NCBI RefSeq assembly: GCF_032918005.1
Contig: NZ_CP136628.1
Location: 2,589,501-2,653,500 of the forward strand
Direction: 5' to 3'
DNA: 64,000 nucleotides
From: Bradyrhizobium sp. NDS-1
Lineage (GTDB): Bacteria > Pseudomonadota > Alphaproteobacteria > Rhizobiales > Xanthobacteraceae
Shown here piece by piece: positions 26,541-36,000 of this stretch. Each line of letters starts with the position of its first letter. The stretch's first letter is position 1. The position numbers and the translations under genes are program-made. The notes under the pieces are model-generated. The model saw nothing but the letters and a program-made list of their open reading frames with translations, was not told the DNA's origin and made no database searches.

Positions 26541-29282
26541 GTGAAACGCTATCGGCCGCATATTCTCGTCGTGATCGCGCTCGCGATCGTGCTGTCCACG
26601 GGATGGCATGGCGCGCTACGCAACGCGCTCACCGATCTGCGGTTCAGCTGGCAATCGCGTGCGGCCAGCGGCAATGTCGTCGTGGTGGCCATCGATGCAC
26701 CCTCCATCGATCGGATCGGGGTGTGGCCCTGGCCGCGCCAGCTGCACGCGGATCTGCTGCACAGGCTCGAGGCTGCGGGAGCCGGGGACATCGCCTTCGA
26801 TGTCGATTTCAGCACGCCGTCGGATCCGGCTTCCGACCAGGCCTTCGTCAATGCGCTACGCGAGGTCGGGGGCTCGACGATCCTGCCGTCCTTCAAGCAG
26901 CCGTCGCCGAACGGTGGACCGGCGCACGTCAATCGCCCACTGAAGCCGTTCGCCAACCAGTCCTGGCCGGCCCTTGTGAACGTCGCAGTCGAATCCGACG
27001 GGCTCGTTCGCCGCTATCCGTTCGGAGAAAGGCTCGGCGATGCCTTGATGCCGTCGATGGCCGTCGTGCTGGCCGGGCAGGACGCCAATCGGCGGCCGCC
27101 CTTCCTGATCGATTTCGGCATTCGCGCAACCTCCATTCCGAGCGTATCCTATGTCGACGTGCTGCGCGGCGATACCGCTGCCCTCGCCAAGCTGAGGAAC
27201 AAGAAGATCATCGTCGGTGCCACCGCGCTCGAGCTTGGTGACCGGTTCAGCGTTCCCAACGGCAAGATCATCTCGGGGCCGGTCCTCCAGGCGCTGGCCG
27301 CCGAATCGATCCTTCAGGGCCGGATGCTGCGCTGGACGTCCGATGTCGGCATGATTCTGGGCCTGGGTTTGATCTGCCTGCTGATGGTGTATTCGTGGCG
27401 CCGCGTCGCACCCGGAATTCGCGTCGCTGTCCTCATCGCCCTCGGAGCGGCCGTCGAATTGATTGCAGGCCTCGTGCAGGCAAGATGGCCCCTCGTCATC
27501 GACACCTCGCTATTCCACATCGCGATCATCGCCTATCTGGCCGCGATTGCGCTGGACGAGATCGATTTTCGCGGTCTGCTGGGACGCATCGCCGAGAGCC
27601 GCTTTCACCGCATCGCGATGTCGCTCGGCGACGGCCTCGTCTGCACCGACGAGGAGCACCGGATCACGGTCTGGAATCCGGGCGCGAGCGCGATCTTCGG
27701 CTACACGCCGGCCGAGATGATCGGCCGCCCGTTCGAAACGCTGTGCGCTGTGGCGAGGGACGGCAATGCAAGCCCGTCCATGCACGACGCCGCGCGCCAG
27801 GCGCTTCTGGTTCCGGGCGGGGCGGTCGTGGTCGAGTTCGAGGGCCGGCGCAAGAATGGCGAAACCTTCTCCGTCGAGGCGAGCTTCTCGGGCTGGCAGG
27901 GAACGGATGGCTTTCAGTACGGCGCGATCCTGCGCGACATCTCTGTGCGCAAACGCGAGGCCGAACGCGTCAAATATCTTGCCGAACACGACGTGCTGAC
28001 CGGTCTTGCCAATCGCAACGCGCTGCATGCCGGACTGGTCGGCATGATCGCGGATGCGGAGCGACAGCCTCGCGAGGTCGCGTTGCTCGTGATCGGGCTC
28101 GACGGCTTCCAGCAAATCAACGACATGCTTGGGCATGCGGCCGGAGACCTCGTGCTGCGGGCGGTCGCGCAGCGTCTGCGGACAGAAGTCGATGGCAAGG
28201 CGGTCGTTGCCCGGCTCAGCGGCGACGAATTCGCCATCGCGCTCGATGGTGCAGAGGCGGGCGAGCCGATCGCGGCAATCGCCGAGCGGATCGCGTACGC
28301 GTTCGAAGCGCCGCTTGCGACGGGCGCGCGGCAGCACCGCGTCAGGATCAGCATCGGAGTTGCCGTCTATCCTGAAGGCGGACACAACGCTGACGAACTC
28401 CTGAGCAACGGCCATCTCGCGCTGAGCCGTGCCAAGGCGACGCGGCGGGGCAGCCATGTGCTGTTCGAGGCTGCGATCAGGCAGGAGCTGGAGAACCGGC
28501 TGACGCTGGAGAGCGAGTTGGCGCTTGCCGCAGATCGCGGTGAGTTCGAACTATTCTACCAGCCCCAGGTTCGTCTGCTCGACGGCAGCCTCGTCGGGGC
28601 CGAAGCGCTCATCCGCTGGCGACATCCCGTGCGCGGCTACGTCTCGCCTGCGGAGTTCATGCCGGTGGTCAACAGCTCGGCACTGTCAGAGCGGATCGCG
28701 AACTGGGTGATGGAGACCGCCTGCCGTCAGGCGCGTGCCTGGGAGTTGTCCGGCAACGGCGTGCGCGTCGCGATCAACCTCTCGCCCTCGCAGCTTGACT
28801 CCGGCGATCTCGCACATTCTGTTGCGGCACTGCTCGAATCGACGGGGCTCGCGCCCTCGCTGCTAGAGATCGAGGTCACCGAAGACATCCTGCTCCATGA
28901 CGAAAGCCGCGTGCTCGACATGTTCAAGCGGATCCAGCAACTGGGTGTCCGCATCCTGTTCGACGATTTCGGCACGGGCTATGCGAGCCTGAGCTATCTG
29001 AAGAAATTTCCGCTCGACGGGCTCAAGATCGACAGGTCGTTCGTGTTCGGCCTGCTCGCGAATTCCGACGATGCCGCGATCGTCGGCTCGACAATCGGGC
29101 TCAGCAAGCAACTCGGCCTCACGGTCGTGGCTGAAGGCATCGAGAACCGCGCAACCGCCGACTTCCTGGTCAGCATGGGATGCGAGGAAGCGCAGGGATA
29201 TTTCTTCGGCCGTCCGATGCCCGCCGAGGCATTCGAAAAGCAGTTTCTGGCGGCCGAACTCGAAGCTGTCAGCGCCGCCTGA
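26541..29282 (+). CDS. CHASE2-PAS-GGDEF-EAL cyclic-di-GMP enzyme
   Basis: A 913-aa membrane sensor controlling cyclic di-GMP. In order: an N-terminal membrane segment, a periplasmic CHASE2 domain (~40-270), three membrane segments (~270-350), a PAS domain (~360-480), a GGDEF domain with site SGDEF near residue 563, and an EAL domain with EALIRW and DDFGTGYASL intact. SGDEF is a tolerated variant, so cyclase activity is possible. EAL residues are complete, so phosphodiesterase activity is likely. GTG at 26541 is preferred because GGGAGGATCGAA precedes it. Probably in an operon with the FecR gene. Confidence 0.85.
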   Translation: MKRYRPHILVVIALAIVLSTGWHGALRNALTDLRFSWQSRAASGNVVVVAIDAPSIDRIGVWPWPRQLHADLLHRLEAAGAGDIAFDVDFSTPSDPASDQAFVNALREVGGSTILPSFKQPSPNGGPAHVNRPLKPFANQSWPALVNVAVESDGLVRRYPFGERLGDALMPSMAVVLAGQDANRRPPFLIDFGIRATSIPSVSYVDVLRGDTAALAKLRNKKIIVGATALELGDRFSVPNGKIISGPVLQALAAESILQGRMLRWTSDVGMILGLGLICLLMVYSWRRVAPGIRVAVLIALGAAVELIAGLVQARWPLVIDTSLFHIAIIAYLAAIALDEIDFRGLLGRIAESRFHRIAMSLGDGLVCTDEEHRITVWNPGASAIFGYTPAEMIGRPFETLCAVARDGNASPSMHDAARQALLVPGGAVVVEFEGRRKNGETFSVEASFSGWQGTDGFQYGAILRDISVRKREAERVKYLAEHDVLTGLANRNALHAGLVGMIADAERQPREVALLVIGLDGFQQINDMLGHAAGDLVLRAVAQRLRTEVDGKAVVARLSGDEFAIALDGAEAGEPIAAIAERIAYAFEAPLATGARQHRVRISIGVAVYPEGGHNADELLSNGHLALSRAKATRRGSHVLFEAAIRQELENRLTLESELALAADRGEFELFYQPQVRLLDGSLVGAEALIRWRHPVRGYVSPAEFMPVVNSSALSERIANWVMETACRQARAWELSGNGVRVAINLSPSQLDSGDLAHSVAALLESTGLAPSLLEIEVTEDILLHDESRVLDMFKRIQQLGVRILFDDFGTGYASLSYLKKFPLDGLKIDRSFVFGLLANSDDAAIVGSTIGLSKQLGLTVVAEGIENRATADFLVSMGCEEAQGYFFGRPMPAEAFEKQFLAAELEAVSAA

Positions 29283-29297
29283 GCAAGTGGCGGCGGT

Positions 29298-29594
29298 CTA
29301 TCTCCGCCGCGCGATTGCCATCCCGAAGAGGAACGCGACGAACAGACTGGCGAGCGGCGCTTCGCGCGTGATCGCCGAGACCGTCGCGAGGGCTCCGCCG
29401 GGCTTGCGCGATTCCTCGATCGTAGACGTCAGACGGCCGACTGCTGCGTGCAGGCCGCCGGCGACTTCACCGATCGTGCGGGAGACATCGGCTGCCGTAT
29501 CGATGGCACGCTCGGCCGCGCCGGGTTGCGAAGTGGACTGCGGTATCTCGGTGCTCAAGCGCGCGACTCCAAGCCTGATGATGGAGGCCGACAC
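29298..29594 (-). CDS. Small membrane-anchored protein, 98 aa
   Basis: The C terminus has one membrane segment (LASLFVAFLFGMAIARRR); before it lies a helical region rich in Ala and Thr. The layout resembles short DUF883/ElaB-like ribosome or membrane anchors, but identity is uncertain. The GTG start at 29594 is weak; a downstream TTG preceded by GGAG is another option. It converges on the cyclic-di-GMP gene, 15 nt away. Confidence 0.5.
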   Translation of the reverse strand: MSASIIRLGVARLSTEIPQSTSQPGAAERAIDTAADVSRTIGEVAGGLHAAVGRLTSTIEESRKPGGALATVSAITREAPLASLFVAFLFGMAIARRR

Positions 29595-29661
29595 CTTTGG
29601 CTATCCGCGCGAGCGCTCGTTTTGAACAGCGGGTCGGATGACCTTTGGCTATCCGCGCGAG
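29593..29661. repeat. Imperfect 48-bp tandem duplication
   Basis: The 21-bp sequence at 29593-29613 recurs exactly at 29641-29661, and flanking bases are partly similar. It lies upstream of the arginase gene at the 5' end of the small membrane protein gene. Confidence 0.6.
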
Positions 29662-29815
29662 GCGCCGTGGTTGACGGCGGGTGCCGGCCTTGGATGAGCA
29701 ATTCAGCGCACGGGATTTTGTTCCGAGATGATTCGGCGATCGAAGAGGTACCCGGGAAACGACGGGTGCGAATCTCTGTTAGGCTTGCTCAACCTTGTGA
29801 CGTGAGGAGGCAGCC

Positions 29816-30793
29816 GTGACCGATCGGACCGTGACGGATCGCGCCCGGCGCATCGCCTTGCTCGGCGCCCCCATCGACATGGGCGCGTCGCAGCGCGGCA
29901 CCTTGATGGGTCCTGCGGCGCTGCGGACCGCGGGCCTTGCGACCCTGCTCGAAAGCCTGGATTTCGAGGTCGCCGACTACGGCGATCTTTCCGTAAGCGA
30001 TGTCCGGGACCTCGCCGACAGGCCGCCGGAAAGAGCCAATCACTACCGCGAGATCCAGCGCTGGACGCGCCTTCTGAGCCAACGCGGCCATGAGATCGCG
30101 AAGACGGGCGCGTTGCCGATCTTCCTCGGCGGCGATCACACGCTGTCGATGGGTTCGGTCAATGCCATGGCGCGCCATTGGCAGGAACGTGGACGCGAGT
30201 TGTTCGTGCTCTGGCTCGATGCCCATGCCGACTACAACACGCCGCAGACGACGATTACCGCCAACATGCACGGCATGTCGGCAGCGTTCTTGTGCGGCGA
30301 GCCGGGCCTCGACGGCCTGCTTGGCGACGATCCGCGCGCTTCGATCAGCCCTGACAGGCTCGATCTGTTCGGCGCGCGTTCGATCGACAAGCTGGAGAAG
30401 GAGCTGATGCGGGCGCGCCAGATCAGGGTGGTCGACATGCGCCAGATCGACGAGTTCGGCGTCGCCGTTTTGATCCGGCGGGTCATCGAGCGCGTCAAGG
30501 CCCGCAACGGCGTCCTGCACGTCAGCTTCGACGTCGATTTCCTCGACCCGTCCGCGGCGCCGGGCGTCGGCACCACGGTGCCGGGTGGCGCGACTTATCG
30601 CGAGGCACACCTGATCATGGAGCTGTTGCACGATTCAGGGACGGTCGGATCGGTCGATATCGTCGAGCTCAATCCCTTCCTGGACGAACGCGGCCGGACG
30701 GCGCGGACTGCAGTCGAGCTGATCGGCAGCCTGTTCGGCCAGCAGATCACCGACCGCCCGACGCCGAGCAACGCGATCGCTCCGGGCGAGTGA
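29816..30793 (+). CDS. rocF: Arginase
   Basis: Manganese ureohydrolase, 325 aa, converting arginine to ornithine and urea. Metal-site motifs are GGDHTLS, DAHADYNTP and SFDVDFLDPS, all intact; the HGMSAA segment follows in order. GTG at 29816 has GAGGAGG at good spacing. An intrinsic terminator lies ~185 nt downstream. Agmatinase is possible but the order and spacing fit arginase better. Confidence 0.9.
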   Translation: MTDRTVTDRARRIALLGAPIDMGASQRGTLMGPAALRTAGLATLLESLDFEVADYGDLSVSDVRDLADRPPERANHYREIQRWTRLLSQRGHEIAKTGALPIFLGGDHTLSMGSVNAMARHWQERGRELFVLWLDAHADYNTPQTTITANMHGMSAAFLCGEPGLDGLLGDDPRASISPDRLDLFGARSIDKLEKELMRARQIRVVDMRQIDEFGVAVLIRRVIERVKARNGVLHVSFDVDFLDPSAAPGVGTTVPGGATYREAHLIMELLHDSGTVGSVDIVELNPFLDERGRTARTAVELIGSLFGQQITDRPTPSNAIAPGE

Positions 30794-30976
30794 AGCGGCG
30801 GCTGACAAAGCCGGTGAGCTTCGATCTCCTGAAGCAGGGGATGGGTTTGGGTTGAACGGATTGCCGCAGCCTGTTCAAGGGCGGCGTCTCTCTCGATGTC
30901 GCCGCTTCCAACAGGAAGGGAACATTTGCGCAATTGCCAAGTTTTCCCGGTGCCCTTCCCCAAGGGTGACCCCGAT

Positions 30977-31026
30977 GGCCCCAGCTCCGATGTCCCCATA
31001 ACCCCGCGAGCTGGGGCCTCTTTTTC
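30977..31026 (+). terminator. Intrinsic terminator downstream of arginase
   Basis: Perfect 11-bp arms GGCCCCAGCTC (30977-30987) and GAGCTGGGGCC (31008-31018), 20-nt loop, followed by TCTTTTTC. Confidence 0.75.
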
Positions 31027-31102
31027 CCCAGACCGGACGGCGGCGCGGCCGGACCTTGCCGACGCGTTATCTTTCCGGCAGTCGCCAATAGAGGCGGACA
31101 CC

Positions 31103-31441
31103 ATGAAATGGATGCTTGTGGTCCTGGTGGGTGGCGTCGCGCCGGTTAATAGCAATCTCGTATTCGACAGGTTCGCCGATTGCCTTTCGGCCGAGGCGCA
31201 GATGCGACAGCATTACCTGGATGCGTTCGATGCCTGGGACCGTTTGGCCGCAGCGAGAATTGACCGGCGCAGCGACTACAAGAAGGCCCGCGATCTCGAG
31301 GCGAAGAGGTTGCTGAGCAACGTTGGCACCTGCGTGCCGCACGGCGGCGGAGATTCCGTTGCGCCGACGGAGCCGCCCAAGCCGTCCGCCGCGCCTTCTC
31401 AACAACCTGCCGCGCCGTCGCAGCCACCCCCTCGAACCTAG
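31103..31441 (+). CDS. Small exported protein with Pro-rich tail, 112 aa
   Basis: A hydrophobic N terminus (MKWMLVVLVGGVAPV) precedes a helical charged region and a C-terminal Pro/Ser/Gln-rich tail (~30 residues). ATG at 31103, weak GAGGCGG ahead. Likely periplasmic. Function unknown. Confidence 0.6.
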   Translation: MKWMLVVLVGGVAPVNSNLVFDRFADCLSAEAQMRQHYLDAFDAWDRLAAARIDRRSDYKKARDLEAKRLLSNVGTCVPHGGGDSVAPTEPPKPSAAPSQQPAAPSQPPPRT

Positions 31442-31515
31442 CGAAACGCAGCGCCTCATCGAAAATGGCCGCGCCCTTCGGAGCGCGGCCGCATTCGTGA
31501 TAACGCGCGACACGC

Positions 31516-31926
31516 TTACCAGTGGTGATGATGCCAGCGGTGCCGCACGACGGGATAGGGCCCGCGGTAATAGGCGTAGGCGGGACGTACGACCCGGCGA
31601 TAGCGGTAGCCGTAGGAAACGGGCTGCGTGTAATAGGTCGTCGTAGCGTATCCGCCACCCCAACGATACGGCGCACCGTAGTCATAGGCATAGGGGCCGC
31701 CATAGTAGCCGGCGCCGTAGTAGCCAGGACCGTAACCGTAATAACCGTAGCCAGGACCCCAGCCATAAGCCGAGGAGGCAAGACCACCGATCACGGCACC
31801 TGCGACAAGGCCGCCGGCGATGCCCGGTCCCCAGCCTCGCCAGTGAGCTTCGGCTGGAGATGTCGCCGCGACCGAACTCAGACCAAGAGCGCCGGCCATC
31901 AGCGCAGACATTGCAATCTTCTTCAT
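31516..31926 (-). CDS. Gly/Tyr-rich secreted protein
   Basis: A 136-aa protein with signal peptide (SPAEAHWRG cleavage region), then a Gly-rich hydrophobic stretch (GIAGGLVAGAVIGGLASSA) and a tail very rich in Gly, Tyr and Pro, ending in a His cluster. Such small proteins are common in Bradyrhizobium envelopes. The ATG at 31926 follows AGAGG. Function unknown. Confidence 0.75.
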   Translation of the reverse strand: MKKIAMSALMAGALGLSSVAATSPAEAHWRGWGPGIAGGLVAGAVIGGLASSAYGWGPGYGYYGYGPGYYGAGYYGGPYAYDYGAPYRWGGGYATTTYYTQPVSYGYRYRRVVRPAYAYYRGPYPVVRHRWHHHHW

Positions 31927-32135
31927 CGCGATACCTCTTACATCACATCTGCTGCTGCCCCGGCTATAACGGGAAAAGTAGGCAATAGTTGCTATCTCCG
32001 GACCATCCTGCCGAAGCCACTTCCGAAGCAGTTTCATGGCAGCACCCAACCTTCCGAGCCAGCGCGAGCCAACTTCAAGATTACTGAAAATCGGGAAAAG
32101 CTAGAAACTTTCAGGAATGGCTCGAGTTGGCAGCA

Positions 32136-32372
32136 ATGGAAATGGAGCTCTGGAGAGCAAGCATCTTGGACGATTCCGTGTGGAAGAATGCCACTGAGAC
32201 CGCCTGGACGGTGTACCGGGCGCGGCATCCCGATGTCGACGCATGCGACAGTCGGCGATGCCTGCTGGAACGCTATTTGTTCAGGAGATGGGAAGAGCGC
32301 GAGAGCGACGCCGAAGAACTCGCCGGCTTCGGGATAGCCTACCTGCACCGGCTTCCCAGCGACGAATGTTGA
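32136..32372 (+). CDS. Small hypothetical protein, 78 aa
   Basis: Trp/Arg/Glu-rich helical protein (…ETAWTVYRARHPDVDACDSRRCLLERYLFRRW…). ATG 32136 is used; Shine-Dalgarno weak. Function unknown. Confidence 0.5.
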   Translation: MEMELWRASILDDSVWKNATETAWTVYRARHPDVDACDSRRCLLERYLFRRWEERESDAEELAGFGIAYLHRLPSDEC

Positions 32373-32515
32373 CGAACATGAAAATGCTCGTGGCGCGCGT
32401 GGCCCGCGGGAGCACAAGGCCGAGTTGGACCCTGCTCGCGGTGTCGTTTCTCATCGCGGCGATCATCGTGATCGCCCTGCGCATTGTTCGGGAGTTAGTT
32501 GAGGACGCGCTTTGA
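32366..32515 (+). CDS. Tiny single-pass membrane protein, 49 aa
   Basis: Overlaps the previous gene by 7 nt. A basic N terminus is followed by one membrane helix (TLLAVSFLIAAIIVIALRIV). It is positioned for translational coupling with the upstream gene. Function unknown. Confidence 0.42.
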   Translation: MLTNMKMLVARVARGSTRPSWTLLAVSFLIAAIIVIALRIVRELVEDAL

Positions 32516-32518
32516 AGC

Positions 32519-32896
32519 CTAGGCTTGGGGCGCCACTTGCAGCAGTGACGTTCCGCGAGCCTCATGCAAGGGACGGCAGTCCATCACCTTGATCCTCCCG
32601 GCGCCGTCAAATGCCAAGACGGCGCTCATGACACCCGTGCTGGTGGCGTAAGAGATCACGGTTCTATCGTCCGAAGGATTGAGATCGTCCAACGTGCCTG
32701 CGGGATATTTGAGGAGGCGATCGATCCAATAGGCACGAAGTGCCTCGCGGCCGGTGATGGTCTGGATGCCGCTGCAGCCGCAGTGCACCACGGCATCGTC
32801 GGCATGAAGTTCCAAAAGGGCTTCGATATCGCCGGCGCGATAGGCATCAAGCCAATCGACCGCAACGGCCATCGGGTCAAATGACATGGTTCTCAT
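32519..32896 (-). CDS. NTF2-like (SnoaL) family protein
   Basis: A 125-aa cone-shaped alpha+beta fold protein. The N-terminal helix pattern AVDWLDAYRAGDIEALLELHADDAVVH is a hallmark of the SnoaL/NTF2-like superfamily, followed by GREALRAYWIDRL. Enzyme or binding role unknown. The start could be 32896 or the ATG nine nt later. Confidence 0.7.
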   Translation of the reverse strand: MRTMSFDPMAVAVDWLDAYRAGDIEALLELHADDAVVHCGCSGIQTITGREALRAYWIDRLLKYPAGTLDDLNPSDDRTVISYATSTGVMSAVLAFDGAGRIKVMDCRPLHEARGTSLLQVAPQA

Positions 32897-33033
32897 ATAC
32901 CGTCCAAATCTGAGATTAAGGCCGCGTAAACCCCGCTAAGCCCCTTTCTCCAATCGATTAATTGTATTTTAATGCGCCACCCGGCCACGGCCATATGCCG
33001 AAGGACATAGAGGACCGGGCCGAGGCAAAGTTG

Positions 33034-36000
33034 ATGTTGGACGCGTCCGCCAAGCAGGGGATCCTCAAGCCCATCCGGGTTGTGCTCGTCGATCGGCAGC
33101 CGATCGTCCTGCAGGGGTTGAAGTCGGTACTCGGGACGCAGCAGGATTTCGATGTCGTCGCATCGACCTGCGACTGGACAAGCTGCCTCGGGGCCATTCG
33201 GAGTTTGACGCCCGACGTGGCGCTCATTGCCGACGCCCTGCCGGACGCGACGGCATCCGACATCCTCGCGATCGTGAAAGCCGAGAAGCTTTCCACGCGC
33301 CTGGTGTTCTTTACCGAGTCGGACAGCGACCACAATCTGACGGCTGCGATTGCCGTCGGCGCCTGCAGCGCAATTTCGAAATATTCCGCTCCTGCCACCA
33401 TGCTGCGATCACTGCGGCTGATGACGAAGAGCGGTGTGTCGCTGGAGCAGTCCGATCTCCTGCCAACCGGCAAGGAAGCCGACGGCGGCGGCAAGATCGA
33501 GAAGATGCTTGAGCTATTGACCCCCCGCGAAGTCCAGATCGTTCGATTGGTCTCGGAAGGAATGTCGAACAAGGAGATCGCGCGCACGCTCGACGTTTCC
33601 CAGGGGACTGTCAAAGTCCACCTGCACAACATCTTTCAGAAGCTCGAGATCACCAACAGAACGGTGCTCGCCACCATCTCATTACTGCAACGCACCTCTG
33701 GCTTCAGCGCGCTCGCCCTGGGCTTTCTGGCGTTCGCAATTGCCGACGAACTCAAGGCGTCGGAAGCCAACGACATGTTTGGCCATGACGACGGCCCCGG
33801 TCAGATGGACGAGCCCACCGGACACGAGGTCTGGAAAAAAGCCATCCTCCAGCATCTCATCGTCTCGAAATCCGGCGGGGCGCCTGCTTTCACGGAGAGG
33901 GACTTGCTTGCCAAAGCAAGCCTGGCCGCGAACCCGGCCGCGGCAATGGACGTGCTGCGCACCGCGGAGCAATTCCTGGGCTCGAAGCAGTGGAAAGATG
34001 GCGGTCCGGTTGGATCGAGCACGAGCAGTCTGCCAGCGCATCTGCCGCGGGCAGTCAGCGACACAGAGATTGGCGCAGGCTCGGAACATCAAATTCCACG
34101 GCCTGCTTCCAATCCGATCCCGGTTCATGGAGGGTATGGCACCTTCGCCGCTCTCGCCGGGGCTCTGATCTACGATCTCAGCGACTCTCATTTCGCCGCG
34201 CAGGCGCGTGAACTGGATCAGGCATCGATCGACAGCTTCCTGGCTGGCATCGGAGACAAGGCCACCACAAAGCTGGCCGCGGTGCGTGATGCTGACGCCG
34301 ATCATGCAGACAGCATCGCCACGAATTTTCTTTCGCACGATTTCAGTCCGCATTCTGCCTTTGTGACCCCTGGAAATAGCGTCACGCAAGAAAGCGCGCA
34401 GGGCCAGGCGGGGCCGGACGCCGCCGGTCGCGACGTCCAAAAGCCCGTGGGGCTATTGGACTCCGGTCCCGATTCCGGTCCGGACGGATACAGCCGCGAT
34501 CAGCTGATGGGGGGCGACGTTGTCAACATTGCGTCTCTCTCCCCAATCGATTCCAAGTCTGTCTCTTCCGACGCTGTCTCTCCCGACTCCGTCTCGGATG
34601 TCGCGACCGGGCCGGGCAGGCTCAATCTTGCGGCATTCGGAGGGCTGGCTTTTCTGCATCTGACAACGACAGTCAAATCCATCCCGCCACATACCCTCGC
34701 CTGGATCTACGACCCCGCAAGCAATCAAACGATCGTCTATGTAAATCCGACCGACCATCCCCTCGACATCGGGGACCACGGCCTGCTCGAAATCCATCTG
34801 CAGGGAATTGTATCCGTTGCGGCGGCGGATCTCGTTCATCAGTCCGAAGGTACGGCCGTCGCGGTGACCTTGGAGCAACTCGAACAGGCGCTGATGGCGG
34901 CCACGATCGATGAGGCCGCCCTGAGTACGAACAGCGGCCGCGCGAGCGAGGATTCCGGCGCGGCCGCCGTTTGGAGCGCTTCGGCCGATGACGGTTTCAG
35001 CTTCCAATTCGCACACGTTCGAACTGGCTCCGGAACGTCGGCAAAGTCCAACGGCTTCGGGAGCGATTCGGCGGATGCAACGGAAGAGAGTGCCAGTGCG
35101 TCCGGTGTGCCGGCTTACGGATCATCAATCGCGCCCGGTCATGGTGAGTCGCCTCCGGCCGTGGAAAACCTCTCCGCAAAGAATGTGCCGACTAATCCGA
35201 ACACCGGGGCTCCGTCGACGCAGCAGAGCGAGTTGGTCCAACCTGGCTTCAACGCCGCGAACAGCAGCGGCCACGGTCATTCGGAACACACTGCGGAGCC
35301 AGGGTCGGCAAAGGCAGAAATGGCCCAGGCGGAATCCGAGCCCGGCAACGGCGTCGGTCACGGCAATGAGCACCATTCCCAGACTCCGGACACGCCGCCG
35401 GGGGCAGTGAGGACCGCAGAGTCGGGCGGCGCCGAGCACAGCAATTCGGGCCACGCGGCCTCTGCCCAAGGAGTGGGAGCGGGCGAGATTGCCGCAAGTC
35501 CGGGTCACACGGAGCATCGCCACTCACAGCAGGCTGCGGAGCCGGGGTCTGTGGCCGCAGAAATGGCGGAAGCCAAATCCAAGTCCGGCAATGGCGTCGG
35601 GAATGATCATGAGCACCCTTCCCAGACTCCGGACACACCGCCAGGGACAGTGAAGACCGCAGGGTCAGGCGGCGCCGAGCAAGGCAATGCGGGCCACGCG
35701 GCCTCTGCCCAAGGAGTGGAAGCGGTCGAGATCACCGCAAGTCCGGGTCACGCGGAGCACCGCCACTCACAGCAGGCTGCTGCGGAGCCGGGGTCTGCGG
35801 CCGCAGACATGGCGGAAGCCAAATCCAAGTCCGGCAATGGCGTCGGGAATAATCATGAGCACCATTCCCAGACTCCGGACACGCCGCCAGGAGCAGTGAA
35901 GACCGCAGAGTCAGGCGGCGCCGAGCAAAGCAATTCGGGCCACGCGGCCTCTGCCCAAGGAGTGGGAGTGGTAGCGGTCGAGATGACCGCCAGTCCCGGT

